Source of the DNA: Capitella teleta
Lineage: Eukaryota; Annelida; Polychaeta; Capitellidae
Reading direction: 5' to 3'
DNA: 64,000 nt
NCBI GenBank assembly: GCA_000328365.1
Contig: KB300908.1
Location: 201,928 to 265,927 of the forward strand
Shown piece by piece: positions 26,714 to 40,056 of this stretch (the stretch's first letter is position 1; every line of letters begins with the position of its first letter). The notes under the pieces were generated by a model. It saw nothing but the letters and a program-made list of their open reading frames with translations, did no database searches and had not been told where the DNA came from. Position numbers and translations under genes: made by a program.

Positions 26714-29700
26714 GTGAGTGATTTTTCCCCCTTTCCCAGAAGACAGAAGGGAAGAGGAGCCCGTCGCCCAAACGTACGCTTGGCCAAGCTGGCCGGCTGT
26801 TATACAGCGTGAGTGGAAGTATGCCTTCTCTCCTACATATAGCAGTGTTGCTGAGAGCGATTAAAAATGCAGCCGTAGCATGAGATGCGATCAGTAGAGT
26901 GCTGTGCAGCGCTGAGGATATATTCATCTGTGAGATTGTGTTGAAGGGATACAAAATCTGGATTAACTAAGTGTTCCATCCGAACAAGAGGTTCGTCCAT
27001 TTTTATCTTCGCTCCACCCGGTGCCTTTAAGCGCCGTTTCCATGGATACCGTCCATATGCGCGCGTGTTTGCATGGGAAATGAGAGGGGGCGTAACATTT
27101 TCACGATATTCTGTTCTTCCCACTCGAAACGACTCCTACTCTTGGCCGTGTCCGCGATCAATTAATGCTTAAGGCTAATCATGGGCCAATCGCATTGATT
27201 TCACATTCAGTCCTGAATTATTTATTGCGACTCTGATTGGTTGTCTAACGTATTTGTTGGTGATTATGTCATACCTATCTATCCCGTTTATCTCTTCCCT
27301 AAGCCACACTCCCTCCCTTCTTGCTTTTATATCCCAAATCTTGCGTTGGGGTGAATTAAGGCCATCTTTCTTCCTCTCTCCACAAAACAGAAAGGGGAAA
27401 ATATAATAGGGAGATAAATACTATGTACGCATTGCATGCAATTAAGATGGACAATTTTATTCTATCATTCATTGTACATGTATTACTAGATGTGTGACAT
27501 AAATATCAAAGGTTGAACATATTTATAAACATATGCTCGGCGTAAACATCAATGCGTACCATACAAACAATAAATAACCATATACATGTACAGTGGAACT
27601 TTGCCATGTGCAGTTAGAAGTTCCATTCCATTTCGTAGCATTATACAGCATTAACCAGTATAATTGTTATATTATGTTAATTTTCTGTGGGCCTTACGCT
27701 CTTTAAGGGTATGACATAATCGTGTTATGATATGGGTAGATGATTGTCTTATTACTTATTAGCGATCACATTTATTTGTTATGATCGAGTTAGCATTTCC
27801 TTCGAACGGTTGAATCAACCTGACATTATAGTTTGCGTGCGTCACTGTGAGTTTATTGTAAACAAGTCGGAAGTAAGAACGCAGCTAGCGTTTCCGTTCC
27901 CCATTGCAAGAGTTGCTGTTGTTATTGAGATATCCCGATCGTACTTATTCATTCTTCCCCAGCCTTGGTCCTTCCCGATTACGTCATCTCCATTGCATAC
28001 ACCCACCACCCAACGACGTCTCTCTTAATCCCGGTCCCTAGTGACACATCACCTGTATTACGTCATCGTGGTACGCAGCCCATGGCATTGACCAAATGAG
28101 GTGCAATTGACCATCCCGGAGTAAGAGGGCGGTTAAGGATCTTGGAGTGGGTTTACGAGCTAAGAGTGACAAGGGATAGGAGTGCTTCCACTCTTAAAGA
28201 CCTCGTAAGAGGTCATTGACCTCCCCCCATGTTCTGAGTAGAGTCACACGAGAGCGGTAAATCTACCGGATCGGGCGTCTGTTGTCTGAACATTTGGTCA
28301 ACGTGACATGCACGTTAGTAACGGGACCTTCAGGAGATCAGAATTCGCCCTCCACAGCTGTTGATCAAGAAAAGCGACGATGCATGAAACCTAGAAAACA
28401 AACCTGAGTAGGAATTAAACATTTTTTCTTTTCTACCTTTATGTCCACGGATGTAAACACTCAGCCGAAATATAGTTTTGGGAACTAATGTCAACACGAA
28501 GAAGGGTGTATGCACTAAATTGCGTGGACTAGAACATGATCTTGTTAGCACCGTAACATTTTATCCTTAAATATATATACACTGCCTATCATCATATACG
28601 TGCATTGTTCATTGATTCACGATGTAATATGCATGCATGCAAAACCGATTATACTTATTTACAATGCTCAGAGAGGATGCTGATCTGGGTCGAGATTCAT
28701 GCAAAATCTGGTTTGCAAACTGATGCAAACGAAGTTCCCTCTAAATTCTGCATATTTTAATTATGACTCAAATAGAGGCATTGAAGTGGAAAATGGAGCT
28801 CTACAAACGTCATTAGAACAACCTGGAAGCTTTATCAATCACATGACCTACTTGCAGGTCAATGATTCAGAGAAAAAATACCTCATGACGTGTTCAAGTG
28901 TTGTGGCAAGAAATAGGAGCATTTTTCCCTCTGCACGTGCTATTGTTGCTGCCTCCGATGTTCGATTACCTTTGTACACGTTGTTTTTTACCGAAATAGT
29001 AGAATTGTATAACCCTCTGCCAGGATATCCCCACGGATGTTTTGACTTTGGCGTCTTTGGCCAGCCCCTTGGTTATTGATGTCGGAATGAATTACGGGTT
29101 GTTTCGGTAGAAGTCAATAGAAACAGCGAGCTTTTCTTTTGAATCTATGCAACATTTATTATGTTAATAATAAATAGTTATATACTGTGTTCTTGAACGT
29201 TGGCCTCACTTGTTCTAATGTCAAGTGTATACTCTGATATTTATCAACAACTGGATCAACCGTGTGTTTATGCACAGCCGCCTCATTTGTTCACCTGTAC
29301 TTCAGGTGGTTGTGTTCGAGAGAAATATGGTAAACCAAGACTCATGAATATTTATGAGGTGGAATGCGAACTTTGTAGGTTAGTAGCCCTATACAAACTG
29401 TTATGTACCATTGAGAATAATGGGACCTCATCTTGAAAGTTCTAATTGATGGCTTAATTCGCTGCTGTCTATGATAGTACGCGGGATAATAAATTATCAA
29501 TAGGAGTGCTGAGAAACCTGAATCCACCGAAATACCTAACAGCAAAAGGTGCTCAGGTACTGATGCATGTCCTCTCACAAATGCAGATGTTGAACTGATG
29601 TCATGTACTCAGTGAACAAGATCAATACTGCACGTTTTGATCCATATTCATCAAATATTGTTTAGTTCAAACACTTTTCTGTTTGGAATTTCCATATCTC

Positions 29701-30518
29701 TGTATCAATTGAAATGACTTTGGAACCTACGAGTTGAATTTAGAGTGTGCAGGACAACAGAGTTTCTCTGTGTGAATTGCATAAATCTATGGTAGCTTCA
29801 TTCTCGATAATTTACGAGGTTCGACCACGAAAAATAAACCCTGCGGAAGTATTGCATTATGTCATTAACCTACATCTGAAGCGTATATCACCTTTAATAT
29901 TTGCTTGTTATCAAGTTCCGAAACTTTGGCGTGTTAGTACATGTACAATGTACACTATGAACGAAGCCTCAGCTAAAGTGATGATTCGAGGAGGTCGTCT
30001 CACCATCGACCTGGTGGTCTCTTGTAGAGCCCTTAATTATTATTGGACGCCTCACCTTCGCGGTTGACATCTGTGTTTAATTACTTTGCATTAAATGAAG
30101 AAAACATCATTATAAATCAATACTTTTGTTGTTATGAGTGTGTCACTGCATGAGGGCCAGTACTCGGAAATCGTCCAAATAATTGGAAATTTGTGTTTGT
30201 CAATAAACATTTCTCGCATGCTACACCTGTTTACTTCGTCAGAATTAAATTTGCATCATTATCATTATTTATTTTATTAAATATATTGAACATACAAGCA
30301 TCAGTGTACAACGGGAAGGGTGATTTAGTCGTAGCTCATCTGTGTTCTGAATTAGCACACGCAACCCTCCAATGAACTGACACCAATCGGACTGCCAAGA
30401 GAAACCTTATCACGTTGTACAGTTAACCTCTGCTTGGATGGATGGGTTTAGCAAAATTAGTTAGAATTTAAACTGAATTTCAAAACAGTTACGGATAATT
30501 CGCTCGCGTTTCGTATGT

Positions 30519-30753
30519 GTTGCCTAGCAACAGAAGAACAAACATTATCGGTCATTGGAGGCGTTGTTTTCTTTTCCACAGATCATCACGATGTGAATCG
30601 TACTGCATCTGCAAACATGGATAACTTACGACGGGTAAGTTCCTCTTTTAATCCTATCTTGGTGTTTATATCTAAATATATATCTTATTTTCTCTAGACG
30701 ACCGGGCCTCGGTGAGCCCGGGGGCAGCAATGGTCGGGCCATAGCGACGGACA
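30519..30753 (+). promoter_or_regulatory. Promoter and 5' leader of the Venus kinase receptor gene
   Basis: A near-palindromic RFX X-box GTTGCCTAGCAAC lies at 30519-30531. A leader exon ends at 30634 (CGG before GTAAGT) and joins the coding exon after TCTCTAG at 30698. The leader ATG at 30617 opens a short uORF (MDNLRRTTGPR) that would end in the next exon, and another uORF ATG lies at 30730, both ahead of the main start at 30754. Confidence 0.55.
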
Positions 30754-33700
30754 ATGCTTGCGCCTCTCACCACGAAGACTCTGGTGCTGGTCGTAATGTG
30801 CTACTCTTGGATTTCACCCGCTTTCTGCCACAAATGCCTTGAAACTGGTCAGTATGCATTGTTCATTTCGCAGAATAATGTCAATTTCGGATGTTTTGCA
30901 CATTTCGTCGGTATATCGTAGATATTTCGGATTGTTGTCAATTTGCCAATTTTGTCAATTTGGTCAATTTTATTCTTTTTGTACATATTCTGTCCATTTC
31001 CCATAATTTGACCATTTCGTCCCATTTTAGACACGAAACCTCGTCGACATTTCTACTACCAGGGTCAAAGCCTCACCCTGACCATTGAATCAAGTGACCG
31101 TGACAGTCACCAGATCGTCAGTCGCATCTTGAAAATCCTACTTGAAGAAGTCTTAGGTTATGAGAAAGTCGAGATCAGATCTGGTTTCAACTCCATAAAC
31201 TCAACAGAGGCGCTTAACCGGATCTCTCACTGTGATGGGTAATAATAATATTAAACTGCGTGCGCATGTGCACATTTTTTAATTTTTATTTTTTTTTTAT
31301 TTTTTATTACCGGTATGTCAATTTAGTTGGTATAATTATGTGCGTATACACTTTAATTTCTATTCTATGTGGATATATACAGATATTCCTCAAATATGTG
31401 CGCGTATTATATATATTATATATACTATGTGCATGTATACACATACTCTTACAGGTGTAACGCCTCGACCTTTATACCGGACGTGATGATCAACCTAGAG
31501 GTGTGGAGCCCAGCAGGGTTCAACATGGAGCCGTGGATTATGCGGGACCTCTTGGTCGACGCCGGTCCTCTTGGCCCAACCGGGCGCTTTGGCTGGTTCG
31601 TTCCAACAGAGATCGTCGAGCAAACCTGGTTAACGGAGCATCACGTGATTGACCACTGGAGGGCATTGACTGTCGACCACGTGACTGACCGCTTCACTCT
31701 GGAAGACCGTATGAATTACATTAGGAATCATTTGTCCAAACCAAGAAGCTTTGAAAGTGAAGAGACATATTGTGACCAAGTGTGAGTGCTCTTTTGGATT
31801 GGGTATCAGTTCTATTTCAGGGTATATTCTTGATTATTTTCACACATAATATCGTCAATGATGCCGCATTTCTTCAACAATAAACTCGTCTTTCCTGAAG
31901 TGGGGGCGTCATTAGACGTGACAATTAAATATAGACTAAACTTAATATGTATACATACACATCTGTGACCTTTCCCTACACATTCCTATGAATGTTTGAC
32001 CTTCTTTGTTGATCTTCCGCAGGGATGAACTTGAAGGCAAATGTAACCGCGGTATTCTGGATGAAAATGGTTGCCTTGGTAACCACCTACCGGGAGGGGA
32101 CGTCGAAAACTGTGCCCTCCTGTTGTCCAGCTATCCTGGTAGGTGTTCCAATCCTTCTGTTGGGGACATAGAGGTTGTGGGCGGGCGATAAAGGTGGATG
32201 TAGTCATGTCGTCTGGGTCCTCATGACCTGCGAAGGCGTGCCAGCAATTTGCGACATATGGTTCATATTTCTCTTAATATAGCGAAATCTTGGTTCGTCT
32301 CGAACTCCCTTCCGCGTGGTTTTTGCGCACATTAGGAGTCTCTCGTGAATAATTTAGCATGGATTACGTAAATAAGACTCAAATTGAGACATTATTACTC
32401 TATTGGGAACCATTAATGCTTCCGAGAATTGCGGCTGTATTAAAGTGAGATTAAAGATCATCAACTTTTTATTTGTCAAAGGAGGGTTTTAAATTTGTTT
32501 GGCACGTCACGAGTTCTTCTGTGTCTGGTTTTCAGAAACGTCAGTTTCGTTTATGTTTTTTTTTTTTCTTCTTCTGTATTTTTTCTTGAAAAATGACCTC
32601 CAAATTTTCTAGAATGGATCTTATACCCTTTTCTACTCCTTCTTCCTCTTCTTCTTCAACAGAACTGGGAGGCGACCAATTGAGGGAACAGATCATGAGT
32701 TTGAATCTTGACGTAGCCGTGTCGTGGATAGGACCCCATCTTCCTAAATTCATCACCGACCGAACGGAGCGGCATGAACCGACGCTGTTCTTCAACTGGA
32801 TCCCCAACACCCTGACCGCAACTGGGAACTACACCCGCATCTACTTCCCGTCCTGTAAAACCGGCGGCGTCGTCCTCAACGACGCCGGGGGTCCCGCGGG
32901 TGGTTGCGACTTCGAGGTCAATCAGCTGTCAAAGTTTATTTGGGTTCGGATGAAGACGCACACACCGGAAGCGTACCACGTGATCACCTCGATGGAATTC
33001 ACACAAGAGGAATACGAGAAACTGCTGAGACTCAACTTAGAGCTGAATCCGAAATATGTGGACAACTCCACATATTACGATGAAACGGCGTGTGCTTGGG
33101 TAAAGAGCAACCGCGAGAAATGGACTCAGTGGATGCCTCAGAACCTATCGAGCAAAACTAAGATTTACTTGGGTGGCATGTTCCCCGAGACTGGGCCGTA
33201 TTGGAGGCAGCCGGGTATCGCCCCAGGTAAGCTAACTCCTACTTGCAATTAGGCACCACTGTTGCTGAATTATCAACAGGGGCTAAAATGGCGGTGGAAG
33301 CAGTAAATTCGGACGAAAACATCCTGCAAGACTACGAAATCGTGCTTCTACAGAAGGACACCCAGTGTAAGGCAGATCTTGTTATGAAGCAGTTTATTTA
33401 CTACGTTGAAAACGAAACACACCCAGTCGTTGGCATTCTCGGTGAGTTTTTTTTCCCCAGCTTTTTTTTACCCCCGAATCACGTGACTTCAAAACCACTC
33501 CAGGTCCCGGATGTTCTGAAACAGCGGCGCCAATCGCCGGGGTGTCGAAGCACTACAACACCATCATTGTCAGTTATGGCGCGGAATCTTTACAACTCGC
33601 AAACAGAGAAATCTTCCCGCTCTTTTTCCGGACTATGCCCCCAAACACTCAATTTGGGTCAGTAACACATATACTATATATTTAATATATACTATCCATA

Positions 33701-36700
33701 GTACTGGTGGTTTATAAGTAAGGTATCTAAAACATTCTGTATTTATAATTATAGCTACCAATTTTGGCTTCCATAGTAACTAACTGACTAATTTCCTTCT
33801 CTTTGTTAACTTTTTTTTTATCTCACTACCAGGCAATAATCGCACTTTGCATACGTTCTGTGTTGGCACTCTTTGTGACTAGTATCCCACACCTTTGTCC
33901 AACAAACTGAGCTCGGCTGCCTATTATTTTATCCGACCAAACCTTTATTCAATAGTGACTTAGACCACGTGACCACTGTATCTTTATGCCAAGGGTTAAT
34001 TCAGTGCCTATACTATCATTGACACACTTTGCCGAGTATCCACCAAAGCAATCAGTCTAATAATATTGGTCGTGTTTTTTTTCTTTCAATGTGTAGCAAT
34101 GAAAGAAATTTGTTCCCTTTTCCGTCAAAATTTTCCCCGAAAATCAACCGTTCGGTTGGTTTTTAAATATCAAGTTGGAATTAAATCGGAGATTTACGAG
34201 CAAACCTGATTGGGAATCATCCAGCATCGTGATTTTAAACTGAATACATGTACTGCACATGACGCATAACATCAATACAGGCTCGTGCACATATAGAATA
34301 ATTGTTACTATTGTTTAACAACACTGGATGATTCAGTATGACTATGAGCTCGCCATCGGGAGCCCACAGCTTGCATGCACACGGAATAATCACCTTTGTG
34401 TCACCCATATTGCAATAAAGCACTAACTACAATGGCCAGTCAACAAAGAAGCAAAATTAATTTGTTTAGTGCTCTATAAACATATCGTTTAGCGTTTCTA
34501 TTTGTATTGTATCTGCTTTAATGGCAAATGATAGGCACGGTGCATTGTGGTCTAGCCAGGTGCAAGGTCAAGAGGTCATGTTGCAGCGATGTTCCGCAAG
34601 ACTTTTATTATTATTCTTCTTCGTCTTCGAGGCTTGGGTTTGACCCCATTCTGTGAGCTAAAGTCGTAAATTATTTCGCTGTAAACATCGGAGAAAGGGA
34701 GAAATAAAATTCTTAATTAAACTCTCAATGGGCCTACGTTTCAATGGTCTTGTGGGGTGAAGTGCGTGAGTGTTGACAAACTAGTTGTCTTGACTTTCAT
34801 GCACTTAGGCCGAGAGAAGCAATTCAACGAATAAAGGCTACTGAACTTTGAAAATTTCTTGCGAGAGCTCAAATATTCTCAGATATATTTTAACTGGTGG
34901 AATTTTGATAAGAAATAGGTAAACACGAAGGAATTGGTGCCTGGGCAGAAAGCAATAAACTTATTTCTAAAACCAGCAACCATTATTTAGAAGAAAACCA
35001 AAACACAAAATTGATTCTAAGCTTGTGGCAACGAGACAACAGGGTCCCAATTTTAAGAACAAGTAGGTCACATTAACCCTGTTATTCTGGATATTAATTC
35101 CTCTGGGATCACATAAGTGCTGGTTTATCTCTGTTTCGTGTTAAGCATATTGTCTTGGGACCCAGGGGACCACAGTTTATGAGGGGACCATCCTCATGTG
35201 TATAATTAACTCATGAGGCAGCAGAGAGCAGAGATCATTCCCCAAATTACAAATGTCTATGTCATAGATATGTGATATATCTGCTGATTGTGTTAGCCTC
35301 TGGGTTGGGAAAAGTTAGGCATAATTGGTAAATAGTTCAAGGGATTACTTGGTAGATTAGTATAGTGGTGGTCACAAAGAAATACTCGTAGGGAGTGGTC
35401 TTACTGGCCACTGTATCTCGTTGAAAACAAAATGACACGATAATGCTCAATGACTGTGCTAGTATTCGGATTTCCGAGTGCATAATAGCCACACGTCTCA
35501 GTATGGATATTTCTCTAAGCTTACTTGAATTGCATTACATCACGATGTGCTTTGATTATCCCTGATCAACACGAACCATGATCGCCATGGAAACAGACTC
35601 AACCTCTGAGAACTATTCCAATTGAGTAGTAGGAAGCCAGTATAATTGGTCTAATTTGCAGATGGTTTGACTTCTTGAATTGTGCAACAAAAACGATCGG
35701 TTACGTATCTATTTAACGAACTGAAATGCCAACACCATGCGCGGTTATATGTTTGATGACGAGTGGGACATATGCACACCGGACTGCCACGCACCAGCTC
35801 TAGTGTCATCTATTACCAGAGTAGTGCAAACGAGAGCATTGGGCAGCCTTTTCCCTGGATAATCTTATCTTATCTTATACTATCTTATCTTATTCTTCGG
35901 CAGGTCCGTGTACATTGAGATCTTCAAACGATTGGAATGGACTCAAGTCGCTCTTTTGGCCGAGCATGGTCAAGAATTCCCGGAGTATCAAAGCTTCTTA
36001 AAAGACAAATTTCTCTCCAACAAAATGTCGGTCGCCTACGATCGAAAAATGCCCAGACAAGTCACGTTCGAAGAAGCGAAGAAGGTTGGATTTTAATTTC
36101 AATATTTATTTATTCTTATGATTCATTATAATTATTTCTAAAATCTAAAAACAGTTTCTTGAAGAGATTGCGGATATAAATGCTAGGATTATCATCTTGA
36201 CTTCTTACGAGAAGGCAGCCAGAGCCGTGATTTGCCAAGCTTATTTGATGGTAAGGAGAAACAAATAATTTTTACGTTTATAATTTCTATATTGTTGTAT
36301 ACATATTTGTAACGATGTCACATTGCAGAAAATGACCCCGAAGCAAGGCTTTGTGTGGTTCTTGCCAGCATGGTTCACGAGAAACTGGTGGGACACTGAC
36401 AACATACAGCGTTCTGTGAAGGAAGAGGTGCCATGTTCCTCCCAACAGATGAGACAAGCAGTGGATTGCCATTTTGTCTTGAATATCATGCATTTCGGAC
36501 CTCTGAACCAACGCATTGTTGGAAACATGACTGTAGATGAGTGGTTAAAACGATATATGGGACGAGTTTCAGAACAGGTAAGTGGGGTCAAGAGGCATAT
36601 TTCACGATGTCGTCTCACTGTCCCTTTCCAGGACCTCTCATTCCATGCTAGTTTTGCGTATGACGCCGTTTGGGTGTTCGCTCTTGGCCTTGACAAACTG

Positions 36701-39176
36701 CTGACAGCTGATCCTTCATCCCTGGAGTCCATTAGAACTGATCGGACCACAGCGTGAGTGACCCCAGTCGGCCACCTTCTCCTACTTTCCTTCCTCTTTA
36801 TCCAGGTCTCTGATGACGCACTTGAATAACACACAGTTTGACGGAGCTTCCGGGCCAGTCCGCTTCACCGGGGCCAACAGAAATAGCATCATCGAAATCA
36901 CTCAGTACTCAATCAAGATCAATGACGGTATCCCCATTGGTCTCTACCAACCCAACAAGAACGAGACTGAGAGGCTGAAGCTCAACATTTCTCAGATTAT
37001 ATGGCCCAGTGGAGAGAAACCAGTGGATGGCAGCGGTGAGTGGACTTGAAGCTGCTTAAATTACACTAACTTTTTTATGCAGAAGTTAAGCAGTGTTCCA
37101 TCGAAGCCTTCAGAGCCCTTCTGGGCGTCAGTTGTGATCGAGCGATCGTGGTGGCGAACGTGATTGGAATAAGTGCATTTGGACTGTGTATGCTGGCTTG
37201 TTTCATTGTGGTGAAGAAAAGGCGAGTTTGCATTCTGAATGAGAACTGAGTGTTGACGAGGTGGAAAAACTCTCTTGCAGATACGATCGTAAGGTGAGAG
37301 ACACCAGGGAGCGAATGGAGGAATTGGGACTGATGGCTGAGCCGGCTTGGCTCTCTCTCGACCAATGGGAAGTGGCCAGAGATCACGTGGTGCTCAACCG
37401 AAAGTTGGGAGAGGGAGCCTTCGGGACAGTGTATGGTGGGGAGGCTCTAATTGAGGAAGCGTGGGTTGCGGTTGCGGTGAAGACGCTCAAAATAGGATCA
37501 TCCACGGAAGAAAAGGTTTGTTTCGGGACCAAAAAGGAAACGTGAAACATCCTATTCTGCAGATGGATTTTTTGGGTGAAGCTGAGATGATGAAGCGCTT
37601 TGAGCATGAGAACATTGTAAAACTGCTCGGTGTGTGCACTCGGGGTGAACCGGCCTACACCATCATGGAACTCATGCTGCATGGTTGGTTATAGCTACTT
37701 TGTGGACCTTTTGTTCCAGTGTTCTCTTCTCAGGCGATTTGAAGACCTACCTGCTTTCTCGTCGTCAAATGGTTGGTCAGGCGATTCCAGAGAGTGACGA
37801 CATTACTCCTGAGCGACTCACTCTGATGGCGTTGGACGCCGCAAAAGGCCTCAAATATCTTTCTGATTTGAAATACATCCACAGGTCTGTAAACTGTATG
37901 GCTCTCAAGAGGTCAACAATTGTAAATTAACGAAAGCAAGAAATCTAAGTACTAGTACGTCACCAAGAGCGTAGGGCAACTGCTAGCCTGGCTGCAAAGC
38001 TATCCTATAATGAATATTATATTATTATTTTCAAAGCGGTGTCTTTCTACAGAGACTTGGCTTGTCGAAATTGTCTGGTCCACGTCACAAAACGTATCAA
38101 AATTGGGGATTTTGGAATGACTCGCCCAATGTATGACTCGGACTATTACAGGTTCAACAAACGAGGTTAGATCAAGTTGTTGGGGGTATCATGTACAATT
38201 GCAATTTTACGACAGGAATGCTTCCTGTGCGATGGATGGCCCCTGAGAGTCTGACTCTGGGTATGTTCACTCCACATTCTGACATTTGGAGCTATGGCGT
38301 CCTTCTCTACGAAATCATGACGTTTGGCAGCTTCCCATACCAAGGCTTGTCCAACAAGCAAGTCTTGGAGTTTGTCAAAGTTGGCAATACGATATCTGTT
38401 CCTGCTGGTTGCTCTGAGCTCCTGTGGGTATGAAACACAACCTATCAACACTGCTTGATAGTTTTCTTTCCTTTAGGGGCGATGTTCTGAAGGCTTGCTG
38501 GGCATTCACCGCAGATTCTCGCCCGGATATTCAGGATATTGTCGATTTGTTTGAGGATAACCCATGTCTGCTCAAGCCGTGTTTGGACGCACCCAGTGCT
38601 GCGGTGGCCATTGACACCACTGGTGACCTCGAGATGGACATGCCACCCACCAGAGGGCGATCTCAAGCCAACCGAGTCAGTTTAGGAACCGCAAGTGTCA
38701 GCGATGGGGGCAAGCCGCACTCACCGACCAGTCCCACGTTGACAATGATGGATCCGTTTAGCATTCTTGGGAATATGACCCGACAAGCCGGGGCGAAGAT
38801 CGCAGCGTGGCCCTCGTCGATTCGCTCGCCAATGGGGCGGAGTTTGTCTGTTGGTGACGGCCGCCATTGCAACTACTCGCTCCGGACGATGCAGCATGAT
38901 GGAATAATAGACACATCATGTGCCCCTGAGGAAGATGACGCGTTCGAAGTGCATTTAGGAGGAGAGGAGGAAGAGGAGGAAAAGGAGGAAGAAGAGAACG
39001 AGGCGGTGGATGTGTGTCCTCCTCCCAATGGGAAATTAGCGACTGCGGTTCCAGTTAAACGAACCATGCTTCGGCATTGCAGCGTCCCTGTCTGTTTGGA
39101 GGACCGACGTGTCGTTTTTAAGCCACTCAAAGCTGTTGCGGAGAAAAATGGAAACGTCACAGCGGTCGTACAGTGA
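30754..39176 (+). CDS. VKR: Venus kinase receptor with an extra betaine-binding-like domain
   Basis: This is a receptor tyrosine kinase with a Venus flytrap ectodomain; known family members respond to amino acids or peptides. There are 19 coding exons: 30754-30847, 31031-31238, 31455-31781, 32023-32138, 32663-33226, 33253-33441, 33504-33657, 35904-36084, 36155-36250, 36329-36577, 36632-36753, 36806-37035, 37083-37221, 37281-37515, 37563-37683, 37734-37884, 38053-38165, 38216-38423 and 38477-39176. Together they give 1398 aa. Signal peptide is about 1-25. Residues about 38-430 resemble ProX/OpuAC substrate-binding proteins. The flytrap is about 440-840 ([19 protein letters not shown]). The TM segment is about 864-887. 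The kinase is about 915-1190, with GEGAFG (933), VAVK (Lys957), HRDLACRN (1058), DFG (1078) and an insulin-receptor-like YDSDYY loop (1086-1091). The tail has an acidic run. The intron at 37222-37280 is GC-AG. Confidence 0.95.
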
Positions 39177-40023
39177 TTTTATTTTCTAATGATGAGCAAA
39201 TATAATATATTTGTGTAAAAATATATATAACAACATTATCAACTTTATAATTATGAGTTGATATATTCTGGCATTACTGTGATGTTTAATGATGTGAATG
39301 TGAAGGCTTTTATTTTTATTTTTCCATCTATGTTCTGTGATTTTCAATTTATCTTTTGTGTTTTGTACCAAAATTCTCAGGAAATTATTTACAATTATCT
39401 GAAATCAGAAGAAAAAAAAGTTTACAAATTGTGCAATATTTCTTCTCTCTATAACCATCCGACTGCAGCGCTCGTTTGGGTGAAAAGGAAAAGGAAACTA
39501 CTTATTTTGTGTGGATTTGAAACGCGGCCATTTTGTTTTGTTGGTACTTTGTGTTGAAGGTGCTCAAGCTGAGGAGGTGCTATCTCCATCTTCAATTTTT
39601 CTTCTTGTTATTTAATTTATTATTCTCAGTTATTTATCAGGGTACTGTCTCCCGGTTGTTCTGAGCATAAATAATTAGGAAACTTTTTGATATCACATAA
39701 TGGGCACAACATTTGTTACCAGTTCATCTGTAAATTTCATTGCAATAATTAATCTGGTAAAACATCTGATTGAATTAATGCACATAAAATTATTATAAAA
39801 TTGTACTTTGTTACCGTTCGAGCCGCGCAAATCGTGTGTGGTTGGTTTGTCCTTTCAGAGCAAGTTAATTATTCACAATTTGTGCTATTATAATACTTTT
39901 ATCTGGTGTATAGAACTCTCTGAGTTTGGACTGTTGTAGATGACATTTCGATGAAGCGTTTTTGTTTTTATTTTGTTTTTTTTCATCTTCAATCTTATTG
40001 TCAACTCAGCGTATTTTATCATC

Positions 40024-40056
<33 letters not shown>

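Larger units (their letters stand above)
20526..30518. other. Long intergenic region upstream of the Venus kinase receptor gene
   Basis: No complete gene is recognised in 10 kb. It holds a tRNA-derived SINE (20858-21320), a decayed mariner (22832-24046), a tRNA-Ser-like unit (24782-24855), one transposon-like terminus near 25252 (CAGTGGGTCAAAAAAAAG on the minus strand) and a possible promoter plus first exon at 26639-26713. Open frames such as 25198-25662 and 28699-29079 match no family I know. The rest is unassigned A/T-rich DNA. Confidence 0.5.

Noticed and set aside
28699-29079. 126-codon plus-strand ORF
   Set aside because: No recognisable motif, no splice context and composition like the surrounding intergenic DNA; chance open frame is more likely.
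36241-36834. 197-codon minus-strand ORF
   Set aside because: Antisense shadow of Venus kinase receptor exons.
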